64,000 nt of DNA. Source: Viscum album (lineage: Eukaryota; Streptophyta; Magnoliopsida; Santalales; Viscaceae). A program made the translations under genes and the position numbers. Shown here piece by piece: positions 1-11,780 of the stretch; position 1 is the stretch's first letter, and each line of letters opens with the position of its first letter. The stretch lies in NCBI GenBank assembly GCA_963277665.1, contig OY728122.1, positions 1,543,508,868 through 1,543,572,867 of the forward strand. The letters run 5' to 3'. The notes under the pieces were generated by a model. That model saw only the letters and a program-made list of their open reading frames with translations, had not been told where the DNA came from and ran no database searches.

Positions 1-356
1 ACTTCTTCAACCTTTTATGGGTCTACTGAAATACCCTCTTTTAAGGTATTGTCTCCCAATAAATGATACTTGTCGATAAATAAATGAAGACTGGATATAT
101 TGAAATAAATACATCATTTTATTAGTATACACAAGATGATCTGATAACGCATGACATGATCTTCTTGAGTTTGAGAGTACACGGGGAGGTCATCTACAAA
201 ATCAACCACAAACAGATCCTTATGTGGGTGAAGGATTTAGTTTTTCAATGTCATAAACATAATAAGATCATTCATAAAACCTAAATTCATTAATAAAAAC
301 TCATAAAAAACATACCTAATCCGAAAATTAGTTTACAATATATTTTAAGGTCTCAC
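1..356 (-). pseudogene. Element D: C-terminal half of gypsy reverse transcriptase
   Basis: On the minus strand this reads as the second half of a Ty3/gypsy reverse transcriptase. Starting next to E it gives a run with R-x-RY-x-x-YEFLLM, then NLGFMND and the catalytic FVDD motif near 189-207, followed by the usual S-Q-T-x-EDH stretch. In the family this segment follows DLRSGYH, and that motif lies at about 10900 on the far side of E. The frame contains stops, so it is dead. RNase H and integrase should lie to the left of the window. The same piece recurs at 28780-29143 and 34682-35037. Confidence 0.85.
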
Positions 357-3300
357 TCTAATGACCCCAACACTATTAACCCAATGAAATTATTCTTTTA
401 TTACATTGACATAGATACATATTGTCCAAACTAAAATGAATTATCAATTTAGTAGTTTTGGAGAACCAAATATATACTCAATACACATTTTACATTGGGA
501 ATATAAAATAAAACAAAATACACTACAAAATAAGATGAACTGTATCCTTCAAAACTAATTTAGTGATTTCTTCGTCATCTCCTAGAGAAAAGAAACAAAA
601 ACAAGTGTGAGTTTTAATGTTACATACATAAGAAGATATCATTAATTAGTAAATAATAATCAATATGAAATGTTAAATAAATAAACACACATTCCATTTA
701 ATCCATTACATGACAATTATAATTAGATAGCATAAAATAAATATGGAAATGTAAATAACTGAAAACACATTCTATTTAATCAATAATTATGATCAAAATA
801 TATCAAGAGATAATATCAAAGAGAAAATATCATGCACAATAGTTATGAATATATTATAAATTAATTAAATTATTAATTATTGGATGTGATGATATGAGGA
901 ATCATGATACTTCTCTTATCAAGAAAATTATTAAAGACAGTCTAAAACTAGTGGGTAAAAAACCATATGATTTGGCCAACTGGTCTATCCCATTAGAACT
1001 ATCAAGGCATCATGGGGATATCTATAACTGGGAAAAAAATATCTACATGTCCAAATAATTAAAATTAAAAACTTAAAATACCATGAATTATTATGTATTC
1101 ATTGCATTACATCCAAAATGGGAATTATGTTCACCATATAAAAGAAATTTGGTGCACAATAATAAAATATCCCTGAATGAAGGGAAATCAAGATGAATTC
1201 ATTTTCCTTGAGTCCGACTCATCATGCATGTTCTCTATATTCCTGAATAATAAAATTATGTTAATTATTTACTTTATTAAGAACCTTATTAAGTTTATTA
1301 TTCCTCTTATTCACTTAGTATCATGTTATGTACAATTACTTAATCAATTAACTTTCTGTTGGTTGTTTTGTTAATATTTGACTTATGTATCAAAAATGAC
1401 TTATGAAAGATAATATTGGTCAAAGTGGAAATTATTTAAAAATATATAAAATAATAATCTTTAAATAATTATCTTATTTAAAACTTTTATATGTTTAATA
1501 ACAAACATGAAATATGGTTTTGATAAATGAAGTAAGTTATGATCGTAGAGATAGTAGGCCATACATGTACATTAGTAATGTTTCCATTTTTCAAAGGTCA
1601 TTATGGAAAGAAATTAAGTAATATTTTATATTCAAATAATGATCATAATATCATAAATAAAATATTATTTATTTAAATATAATTATATATATCACCCATG
1701 CGGCGTGGCTATCAAAATAGAGTCTCATCGATTTATGAAGGCAGTAGTCCACATGAATATGAACGATGTTATTATATTTATAGAATGATAAATATGTTAT
1801 GAATATCATAATTATTTAATTTATATTACATATATTTATTATCTTTATCCTTATAAAATTACATTTAAATTTTTAGTGAAAAAAGAATCACATCGCTTCA
1901 CGTGGCGGTAGTCCATTTTACACAAGAGCGACGTTATCGTATCCCCAATGAAATGGAAAGAAAAGATGTTTAATTTATATAATGAATAAATAGGTATAAT
2001 TAAGTTATTCATATCATATATATAATTTATATCCAATATCATTCCAAATCATGATAGGTGTTGATGGAAAATGTGTCACATCAGTTTGCAAGGTGCTAGT
2101 TCACCGTACAGAGGACTGTTGCTATTGTTACCCATTTAAGGGAAGTGGTGATGAATATAGGTCATTAAAATAAAATAATAACATTTCTAAATATGGTAGA
2201 TACTATTATTATTATATAATAATAAATAAATAATATTTTTTGGATTTAGAATAAGAAATTAAATAAAAACACCTAGTTAAGAATTTTTCTTCTTCTAGAA
2301 CCACCTTTTTTGGGTTATACATAAAGTATTACTAGAATGAATTTATTACAAAAACAAATCATAGTACGAGGTTATGAAATTTGGGAATGAAATTGTTAGG
2401 TATGTTTTTAAACAAAATAGATTGACATTGTGAAGAAGATAGGATAGTAGGTGACCTTTTATAAGTGAGGATAGTGAAAACTTGTTAGTTTTTAAATGAA
2501 AAATGACAAACCACATTTTTCACAATTCAAAAAGGGTCCAAAATGGAATATTCTAGATAATTAGTCATGATAATGTCAAATTATTTACTAATAATATATT
2601 TTTTAAAATATTTTGGGTAATTTTAATCCTTATGTTTTAGTTTTACCTGTATAAGTCTATTTTTACATTAACCACTGTAATTAATTTTTACTATCTACAC
2701 TATAAATTTTGGCCAAAAATTATATTGAAGTTATTAGATAATATAAATTAATATGGTACAAAATAAAGTATCAATTTTTCCAAATTTAATCCATATAATT
2801 TAAATAAATTAATTTGAAGTTAATCCCTCAGGCATGAAGAGAAAGTGGATTCTCAAAGAGAAAATGTTCAAAAGGTTACAAAGTTTTTATATCAAAATTA
2901 AATATGAAATTTATTAAAATGATATAAATTGTATTAATAGATATATAATTTAACTAATTTTACTTTAAAAATAATTTTAAATATTGTTTAAAAATATCAA
3001 TAATTAAAACAAAATGGTAGTTTTCTATTAAAATGTAGTATTTTTCACTATTCATCAAAAAATGAAATATTTCAAAAAAAAGTAAAATTCACCCTAAGAT
3101 GATTTTGATATGATTATCTAGAAAATGAATTTTATTTAATCAAAGAAATTTTCTAAATTTTTTAAAAATTTATTTTAAATTATGCATGTAATTTCCAACT
3201 AAGCTCCCTTTTAGAAAAGGTACAGATTTTTAGAAAAAATTTATTTTTAATTCAAATGATTATTATATTTATTTATAATCCATAGATAAAATATTAACAA

Positions 3301-3486
3301 GTTTAAACTATATATTATTTTTTCCATACATGAAAATTTATTATATAGGTTAAAATTGAAATGTTTAAATAATATGTTAATAGAGTATCTCATTTTGTTT
3401 AGACCTGATGTTGCATGAAACCCAAGTTATCAAGGAAATTAAATTTAATCTAAAAGAAATATATTGTAAAGTCTAGTGGTGTTACG
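357..3486 (-). repeat. E1 3' LTR
   Basis: The LTR starts on the minus strand at 3486 right after a purine tract; the start is CGTAACACC here and TGTAACAC in the twin at 38168. It ends near 357 at a CATTA(C/G)A end that matches the 5' LTR end beside the primer site. It is about 340 bp longer than the 5' LTR, mostly because it carries about four copies of a GC-richer repeat (1540-2140) where the 5' LTR has one. Short open frames inside, such as 1177-1374, are not genes. The twins are 35038-38168 and, truncated, 29144 to about 32150. Confidence 0.85.
1540..2140 (-). repeat. Tandem ~165-190 bp GC-richer repeats in the E1 3' LTR
   Basis: Four related blocks stand out from the AT-rich background. 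They centre on AGTAGGCC (about 1551), AGTAGTCC (1742), GGTAGTCC (1907) and CTAGTTCACC (about 2092). The best preserved core on the plus strand is GTGGCGGTAGTCCA followed by GAGCGACGTTATCGT. The spacing is 191, 165 and 185 bp. The third block contains a CACGTG palindrome in this copy only. The 5' LTR has a single such block at about 9470-9530. Their position in the LTR suggests regulatory or structural repeats, but no function is shown. Confidence 0.75.
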
Positions 3487-3500
3487 TTCTCCCCTCCTGT
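3487..3500 (-). other. Polypurine tract of E1
   Basis: The minus strand reads ACAGGAGGGGAGAA directly before the LTR start. This is the expected primer for plus-strand DNA synthesis in a gypsy element. It follows the last pol codons and fixes the inner edge of the 3' LTR. The twin in E2 is at about 38169-38182. Confidence 0.85.
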
Positions 3501-3539
3501 AAAAACATTTTTGTCAAAATTTCATAAATATTAGCTTTT

Positions 3540-6200
3540 AAATAGATTTGGGTACTCATTCTTTATAACATCCTCTCGATCCCATGTTGCTTCTTATATT
3601 TTGTGATTTCATCAAAGTACCTTTACTAGATGAGTCATCCAATTCATTAATAATTTCTATCTAGTATCAATAATGGGTTCTCCAAATTAAGAAAGATCAA
3701 GTTCCAATTTTATTTCATCCTAGGTGATTACATTCATTGGGTCTGGCATGTACTTCTATAACAATGATATATGAAACATGTCATTTACTTTTGACAGACT
3801 CGGTTGTGTTTCTAAATGACAAGTAACCTCTATTTTTTTTAAAGGTGGAGCTTTGATCAAAAGACCAAAGAAATTTTATTACCAAAGAGAAAAGAAAGTT
3901 TACAAGAGTAAAAAAGATGGGATCAATAAGTTAGATTATCACATCTATTACAATATAATGCTTCATATGGTTGTATTTGAATAATTGAATGGAAATCATT
4001 GTTTTTGGAAAACTATAACAATGGAAAATAAAGATAACACATACCTTTAAGGCCTGGTGAGCATTTACTCAACATTTCTTCCATTTTTGGAATCATTTTT
4101 CAGATTATCGGTTAGTTTGAGGATAATTTTCAATGCTCAAATGAAGTTTAGTGTCAAGAGACTTCTGAAGGATTTTCTAGAAATTTGATGTAAAATGAGG
4201 ATCTTAATCAGATAAAATTGAAAGAGGTTCACCATTATGTATTATGAAATAATTTTTTAGGTCCATTCAAGGTGATGAAGAGGTAAATATTCTCCTATAG
4301 TGAGTAAATAGGAATGATAGGTTATACATTCAATGATTACCCATATTCCAACATTCTTTCTAGGAGTACATGGTAGTCCTATACCAAAATCTATAACAAT
4401 GTCATCACATTTCCACATAATAATATTAAGAGGCTTCATGACTACTCTAGGATGTTTCCTCATAACTTTAAGTAGTTGAAAAACTAAACATTTATGCACA
4501 TAATTATCAATTTACCTTTTCAGGTTGTCCCACAAAAAATGATCCTTAAAATTCCTATACATATTTGTGATACCAAGGTGTATAATGAAATGTGAACTAT
4601 GTGCATCATAAAAAAATTCCATTTTCAACTCAGTTATAGATAGAACATATATTATCTTTCTAAATTTAAGAGCACTATCTTCATGAATTAAGTATACTAA
4701 TTTTTTCATCCTTCAAATCTTTAATTTTCTTTTGAAATTTCACATCATCAGATTGATAACTTTTTATCTTTTCTAAAAATGACAGTTCTTCAGTCATTTG
4801 AAAAATGTGGTATTCCTCCCCTTACTTAATAATTTCTATATCCATATTTACTAGATGCATTAGCATATGATCCCTCACATTCCCCATTTGGTCTAGAACA
4901 ATGATATTTCCTACTCAATGTATTTTCTATAGTATTTTCATTCCTTGGAAGGTAGTGGATTGAGAAATCATAATATTTGAGTAAGTTAAACCATATAATT
5001 TTCATCATTTTTTGAACTTTTTGTATGAAGATGTATTTTAGTCACTTATAGTCTATGTATATCACACATTTCTCACTGTAGTGATAATGTATCCATATAT
5101 TTAAAAGGAAATACTACAGTTTCAAACTCAAGATTATGGGTTGGATAGATTTTTTCAGGATTCTTCAATTGTGTTGATCCATATGAAATACCTTTACCAT
5201 TTTCATTAGGAAATAACTAAGTCCCTTTTTTAATACATCACGATATATCACAAACCCACCATTTCTAGATGGTAGAGTGAAAATCAGAGCATTGAACAAT
5301 ATCCCCTTTTTTTAACCAAAACATTCTTTACATTCCTTTGTCAAGACAAATATAACCCATTTATGTGTAAGATTTGTTAACAGGTTATAAAATCGAGTAA
5401 AATTATGAATTAATCACTAATAATACCCTAACAACCCAATGCCACTACTTACATCAGTTATTTTTATTGACATTGTCCATTAAATGACTGCCTTTTTCTT
5501 TATAAGATCAACTAAGATCCCATCCTTTGAGACAACATGTCGAAGAAAAAAACTTCATAAATAAATAAATCACACTTACTAAGATTACTATATTAATCTT
5601 TCCTTATAAGAGTCTTAAGAATGTTATGAAAGTGATTGTCATGGTCCTATTAGCTTTTGGAATACACAAAAATATCATCAATGAATACCAGAAAATAGTT
5701 ATCTAGATATTCCTTGAAAAATATATTCATTAGATTCATAAAAATAGATGGTTAATTAGTCAATCCAAATGGAATTACTGTAATCTCTTAGTCTCCATAC
5801 CTTATTTAAAAATATATATTTGGAATGTCTTCCATCTTCAATAGTAATTGATGTTACCCTAAACAAAGTTCAATATTTGAGAAATATTAGACATCATGAC
5901 TTTGATCGAATAAGTGATGAAAGAAAGGTAGATGATACTTGTTCTTTTTTCATTGTAGAATTTATTTCCAAATAATCAATTCACAACCATATTGATCCAT
6001 ATTATTTCTTAATGAAGAGAACATGAGATCCTTATAGCGAAACACTAGAGTGATTAGACTATATATCACCTAACTCATCTAGTTTTTTCTTCAAAAAACT
6101 AATTCCTATGAGGAAATTCTATTGAGATGATTTTATATTTTTCTTTCAATAGGGGATAAATCAATGGAAAACTAAACTTCATGCTCTGGGGGATGTTTGG
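3540..6200 (-). pseudogene. E1 pol: RT, RNase H, integrase, chromodomain (decayed)
   Basis: The domains follow the gypsy order on the minus strand. The RT N-terminal region lies at about 6200-5970, PFGLTN at about 5755 and the catalytic FIDD with VYSK at 5672-5690. The RNase H end is at 4826-5008 (YDFSIHYLPRNEN, then TLSRK). The integrase H2C2 zinc region is at 4512-4709 and the integrase core, with IWVII, at 4257-4499. The chromodomain end EATWDRED-x-x-x-NEYPNL is at 3543-3592. Frameshifts and stops separate nearly every block. The integrase C-terminal segment between core and chromodomain is largely lost here, replaced at 3831-3924. Some catalytic residues survive, but no full-length product is possible. 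Confidence 0.88.
3831..3924 (-). mobile_element. Replacement patch, likely 5'-truncated LINE 3' tail
   Basis: Copy 2 has integrase C-terminal sequence here (38515-38598 joined to 46637-46805). Copy 1 instead has about 94 unrelated bases. The plus strand begins with a T run. On the minus strand the patch reads as an AT-rich tail with TAATAAAATTTCTTTGG and ends in an A run. That is the look of a short LINE-type 3' end with poly(A), but no coding part is present to prove it. The alternative is filler DNA left by end joining. About 250 bp of E is deleted at the same place. Confidence 0.45.
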
Positions 6201-7189
6201 GTCATTTCTCAAGAAATAAATCAAAGTATTCAGGTATAGTAGGTACATCATAAATAAAAATATTACCTTCTCCATCATAATTTTGTTTCCTATTATTCTC
6301 TAAGAATATCATTCAATATAGTTACTAGGGGTGGATCTAAATTTTCCTCAGATGATGAAGTCACTAATCTAAATATAAGGAATTCTATATATTCCTCGCA
6401 AATTTAAATCTCCATTTTCTTGTAATAAATTTTTGCATCATATTTTAAATGTCAGTCCATACAAAGTATTATATCAAAGTAAAATATAGGTATGATAACA
6501 AATTTAGAAAACAGAGAATGTTTATGTTTTATAATGGGGACTTCTTAACACATCCTTATTTTTGCAAGACTTCCCCTTAGAGTTTTGACTAACTTGTACC
6601 TTGTTAAATAAAAGTGGAAATTCAAAATTTTCAAAAATAATTAGGTAGATATACATGATTGTGATGATATGGAATAAAATAGATAATTACCTAAATATGA
6701 AGATACAATTAAATTACATACCTCTACATAATTAGGAACTTCCACTTCTCTTGTAGTGATAACTAAATATTTTCCTTCTACCCATGGCCTTATATATTGT
6801 AGATTTCCTTGATGCTTCAAAAATTGGTGTGAATAATACCCCATTTATTTATTGATAAAGGACTAGAAATTGTTGATTTATTTTATCCCCTTATATTCAA
6901 GAGAAAAATTAGAATTATTTATGCACTTGTAAAAATATATCATTCCCTTCAAGAAAATCCCATGAAATTTCATTCCACAATTTTGATATGGTGGAAATTT
7001 CTCCATCCTCTTTTTATTCATTGATACATTCCCTTTACCTTGATCCTCATTTGATCTCTAATTTTATTATTTCCCCTTAAATATATAATTAAATTTCTCT
7101 TCATTTAAATTTTTTTCTCTTGAGGGAAATATTTTAGAATAATTTATCCTTAAAATATATCCATTCCACAAGTTCTATTTCCCATTCCT

Positions 7190-7350
7190 TGTATTTTGGA
7201 CCCATGAACACTGTTGATTAGATTTTTCATTGATAAAATAAAATGGAACTGTATACTTTTCCCTTTCATGACATCCTAAGGAAACAAATATAGTCTCTAG
7301 ATACTTAATCCATTGCTCGACTACCATTTGATTGTTATTCCCACCAATTT
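7190..7350 (-). pseudogene. E1 gag core fragment
   Basis: The minus strand keeps an open stretch with VVEQWIKYLETIF followed by LGCHE. This fits the retrotransposon gag domain pattern (AE-x-W-x-x-x-x-E-x-IF-x-x-L-x-C-x-E). It lies about 0.7 kb downstream of the primer site, where gag belongs. E2 keeps the same sequence with a TAG in place of the Q codon. The rest of gag, from about 8070 to 6250, is too decayed to read. A possible zinc knuckle near 6790-6840 is not convincing. Confidence 0.75.
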
Positions 7351-8071
7351 ATGGGGATTTTGTGGTATAAAATGATCCAACTTATTAGAATATTTATGTG
7401 GAAAATGTTTATCTATCTCGGACAAGTTATGTGTCCTAAATTGATTAAGATACCCTATTATAGCCATAATTTTCTCAATTCTCATACCAGTAGTATCAGA
7501 TTCTATTGAATGGAAATATCTACATTGTCCATGAGTATTGGTACTCTTCTTCCTTCTAAGAACCATTTCACATCAATGGTATATACAATATTATCTCATA
7601 AAATTACGAATTTTAAATCATAACCTATAATTTTAAATATGTTGTAACTCTTAAAATAAATTAAAATTTATTCATTTTTAATATATGAATCATTAATTTG
7701 GTTTGTTTTGGGATATTTTTGGTTTTCAAATCCATCATATTGTTTTGTTAGTCATATGGGGATTGTCCTAATCTTATCCCCTAGGAGTGTTAAATTATGT
7801 GCATAGAAAGGCCCATTTTCATGAATCAAATGACTATTAGTTCAATCCCACTTTTCCCTTTTTGGACTTTGTAACCCTAGGTACCTCTATTCCAAAACCA
7901 CGCCCACTCATAGTATCAAAACATGGATATATTTTTCAGAAAAAACTTATAATATATTCCTCACCAAAACTATAATATGTTCTTCTATACTTATCATCCA
8001 ATTATATCATATGATTTTTTAGATAATATATTTTTTAGATTATATATTTCCCAATGTTACTATTAAAACAA

Positions 8072-8083
8072 CCTCTAATACCA
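8072..8083 (-). other. E1 primer-binding site (initiator tRNA-Met type)
   Basis: The minus strand reads TGGTATTAGAGG, two bases after the 5' LTR end (GGATCATTACA). The usual plant site for initiator methionine tRNA is TGGTATCAGAGC, so this is a slightly decayed copy. It sets the end of the 5' LTR and the orientation of E. Confidence 0.85.
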
Positions 8084-8085
8084 AC

Positions 8086-10874
8086 TGTAATGATCCATAC
8101 CCCATTAACCTAGAGCTGGTGCCAATTTTATTACATTGGCATAGATACAAAGGGTTAAATCCCAAAGGACTAATCAATTTAACAGTTTAAAAGAAAATAT
8201 ATATAAATTATACCCATTTACTTTTTTAATATAAAATTAAACATAATAAATAAAAGAACAGATGAACTTCATCTTTGAAATCTCATTAAAGGATTTATTT
8301 TTCTTATCCTAGGGACAAAAAAAAATACGGGTGAGCTGAAATGAAATGAAAGGATTATGTAAAATGGAAACTATCAGGAATTTATAAATAATAATCCATA
8401 TGGAATGGTAAATAACTATAAAAACATTCCATTTATTCTATAACATGGATTTCATAATTAGATAAGGAATAATCATATAGCTCAGTAAATAACTAAAAAA
8501 CATTTCATTTAATTAATAATAGAAAGAATAAATAAATCCAAAGATAATATCACATAGAAAATATCATGGATAATAATAATAACTATATTGTAAATGAAGG
8601 AATGCTTAATTATCTGACTTCATGATATCAGACCTCATTATACCTCTATATTCAATATCATTCTTTAAGAAAATTTAAATTACTATGTAAAAATAATCTG
8701 ATTTGGCTAACTCCTTTGTCTCATAAGACATGTCATTACATCGTGGGGCTATCTATAACCCAGAACCAACCTTATCTACATATCTATAGAATTAATCAAC
8801 TATATAATAATAAATTTAATTTATAAATCAACATGTACTATCATCAAATATCTTTATTGATTAAAAGATACATATTTATCAATATTTTCGAAGATAATAA
8901 AATAATTTTCAATGTAAACACAATATGTAAAAATAAGGACAGTTTTTTTTTGAAATAATCATATAAATAATAAAATAATTTAGAAATTTGATATAAATTT
9001 AATTTAAAATGAAAAATGATCACAATAAAGTGAGTTAAAAAACACACAAGAATGTGAGATTGTATAAGGACTTTTACTAATTGGTAATTTTCGAGTCAAA
9101 TCCCATTCGACGATATAAATCAAATTAAAACATAAAATTTTATGATTTATGAATTATTCATGATATTACATGTAAAAGGGTCAGTATGTACACTATATAA
9201 ATGAAATTGGGGTCATAAAAATAAAACATTCTTTAATGAAGGGAAACTGAAAGAAGTTCCTCACATTGAGTCTGATTGACCTCATAAATTTATTATCATC
9301 CTTAATAATAAACTTATGTTAACTATTCAATTTCATAAAAAACTTGTTTCATGTTTACTATTAATTTTATTTCACTTAAGACATTGTTATATGTAATTAA
9401 TTATTGAATTATTATTATATACATCAAAATACCCATCCTTGATAATTTTATGAAAAACATGTCATATTGGTTCGGGAGGCGGTAGGCCGATGTACACCTG
9501 TGCGATGTTATCATTTCCCATTTGAGGGAAGAGGGGACGTAAATAGATTATTAAATTTAAATTATAATATTTTAATTAATTTTATTTAGTGTTTATATTG
9601 TGTAATCATAAATTAAGAATATTTTAAGGAGGTTGAAGATGAAATAAAATAAAAACACATAGTAATTAATTTTACCTCTCCTCATACCACCTCTGTAGGA
9701 TTACACCTAAAAAATTCCTATAATAGATATCTAACCAAAAAAATGTTCTGGGATAAGGGGGTGTAATTTTTGAAGTTATTGGGGTGGGTATTATAAGAAC
9801 CAAAATGGTTTTAACATGTGAATAAGTGAGGGGAGTGGGTGGCCATTTCTAAGTGAAGTGAGTGGCACACTTGTAATTTTTGTAAAGGAAAAGGTTTTAC
9901 CACATTTTTCAAATGACACAAGGGAAAAATGTAAAATATTATAGATACTTGTATATGATAAAGTACTGATATTTTTATTTAAAATATTTTAGGGAAAAAT
10001 TTAGATCATTTTCTTACTTTTTGATTTATTTTAACACTCGGTAACCCATTTTTTTCCTTAACCACAATAATTCATTTTTATTGTTTTCACTATTAATTTT
10101 AGTAAAAATATTTTGTTTAACTTTTTTGATAATATAAATTATTTTTTTTTCCAAATAGGGAATCCATTTTTCCAAATTATATTCACATAAGTGGAATAAT
10201 TTAATTCAAAATTAATCATGTAGACACGATGATGATGCATGTTTTTGAAGAGAAAATGTTCAAATGTTTATAAAGTTTTTTTATAAAAATTAAAAATAAA
10301 AATTATTCCAATGACCTAAATTGGATTAATAGATACAAATTTTAACTAATTTTACATGAAAACCAATTTAAAAATAATTTTTCTTTATAAATAACTAAAA
10401 CAAATAAAAGTAATCAATCAAAATTCAATATTTTTCATTATTCATAAAAAAAATAACCATTTCTGAAAAATCTTAAAAATTCAGCCTAATTTTTTTTGAT
10501 ATTATTATTTAAAAAATTAATTTCATTTTATCAAATAAATTTTCTAAAATTTTTAACAAATAATTTTAAATAATGAGCACAATGAATGATAAGACCAACT
10601 TTTAGAAAAGATTCAAAATTTCATAAAACATTTCTTTTTCTACCAAATGAGTCTTATTTTTATTTCAAATCATTAGAAAAAAAATGTACATGTGTAGACT
10701 ATAAATTTTTCTATTCATACCAACCAATTTAATATCTAGGTTAAGATGGTCAAGTTTATATAATATTTTAATAGAGTATCATATTTTTTAAACTCGATAT
10801 TGAGTCCATCACAAGCTATCAAAAAAATAAAATTAGTTATGAAATTAGTATAATGTAATGTTTTGGATGTAATA
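8086..10874 (-). repeat. E1 5' LTR
   Basis: This LTR runs on the minus strand from about 10874 (TATTACATCC, a decayed TGTAACATCC) to 8086 (ATTACA, next to the primer site). It aligns with the 3' LTR along its length, for example 8100-8180 with 361-440, and 10790-10840 with 3380-3440. The two are clearly diverged and differ in repeat number, so E is an old insertion. It carries one GGCGGTAG block near 9480. The twin is 50964-53748. Confidence 0.83.
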
Positions 10875-11545
10875 ATCTCCCTCAGATGATGATACCCTGA
10901 CCTTAGATCAATCTTGAATTATAGGCTGGCACCCCTCAACTATCAAAGATTTCATCAATATGTATTAAATGATATTATTTCTTAACTGTGATCTGATTTA
11001 ATTTCTGTTAATTGACACACAACCATAATGTTCCATCATCCTCATTAAAAAAATATAACCCCACAGTGACATAATTTGATTGATAAACCCAGTATTATAT
11101 AATTAATTCAACTTATTTTTATGTTATTGGGGTTCTGTGGTTCCATTTTATAAGGTGGAAGATAAATGGGCTCAGATATAGGCATCAACTCAATCATGAA
11201 ATTAACGTCTCTCTCGGGTTGAAAACGTGAGAAGCCCTCGAGAAATACATATTGAAACTGATCCACTATAGGAGGTAAGAAATCATTCTCTAATCCTCAA
11301 TCATCAAGAATAATACTTTACACCTAGTCCATGAGATCACACATTTTTTGTTAAATTGGACCTGCATGACCTTCATGGATATTCCACTCTCTATAGTGGA
11401 CATAGGTGTCACCATCATGAGAAATAAAATGCACTCTACTATGATTAAAATACACATGAGTATTTTATGTAACCAAGTAATCCATCACAAATATCATTTA
11501 AAAAATTATCATTTCATTCATGTACAATTCCCAAAGTAAATTGTA
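10875..11545 (-). pseudogene. Element D: protease end and RT N-terminal half
   Basis: On the minus strand, after the D primer site, the sequence reads as the end of a gypsy aspartic protease (a decayed FD-x-I-x-GMDWL region, about 11472-11520). Next comes the protease-RT linker with FQPERDVNF and EPIYLPPYKM (about 11160-11230). The RT motif FKID-LRSGYHHLR (about 10877-10915) then runs straight into E. The missing next residues are at 1-356. There are several stops. Only about 250 bp separate the primer site from the protease, so gag has been lost from D. Confidence 0.83.
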
Positions 11546-11761
11546 CCCACTAACATTTATGGAACAATATCTATATTGGTGAATATCGTCAGATTACACC
11601 GTCAATGGCATGTCGATCAACTTCACACTAAACATACACACCAATGATAGCGACAAATCACTTACAAACCAGGATTATATAAATGAGTGTGAGGATTTTG
11701 TGTAAAATAAAGTGCTATAAAGTGTAGAATCTACAAGAATCATATATCAAATGGTCGATGG

Positions 11762-11778
11762 TTTGGCCTTGATACCAA
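11762..11778 (-). other. Element D primer-binding site
   Basis: The minus strand reads TTGGTATCAAGGCCAAA, two bases after an LTR end CCTCCTCA at 11781. It resembles the initiator tRNA-Met site TGGTATCAGAGCC with one indel-type change. It sits just upstream of D's protease/RT on the same strand. The twin is 54636-54652. Confidence 0.72.
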
Positions 11779-11780
11779 CT

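Larger units (their letters stand above)
357..10874 (-). mobile_element. E1: complete but dead Ty3/gypsy chromovirus-like element
   Basis: The element reads on the minus strand. It has a 5' LTR (8086-10874), primer site (8072-8083), gag (about 7190-7350), pol (about 3540-6200), polypurine tract (3487-3500) and 3' LTR (357-3486). It interrupts the RT of element D, whose two halves flank it and rejoin in register. The target duplication is imperfect: GAGAT on the 5' flank, GTGAGAC on the 3' flank, with the boundary uncertain by about 2 bp. The motif EATWDRED followed by NEYPNL at the pol C-terminus is the chromodomain signature of Tekay/Del-type chromoviruses. Many stops and frameshifts, and strongly diverged LTRs, show an old insertion. 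Confidence 0.88.

Noticed and set aside
1177..1374. Conserved-looking 65-codon frame also present at 35857-36051
   Set aside because: It lies inside the E LTR, is low complexity and hydrophobic, and its sharing is explained by the segmental duplication.
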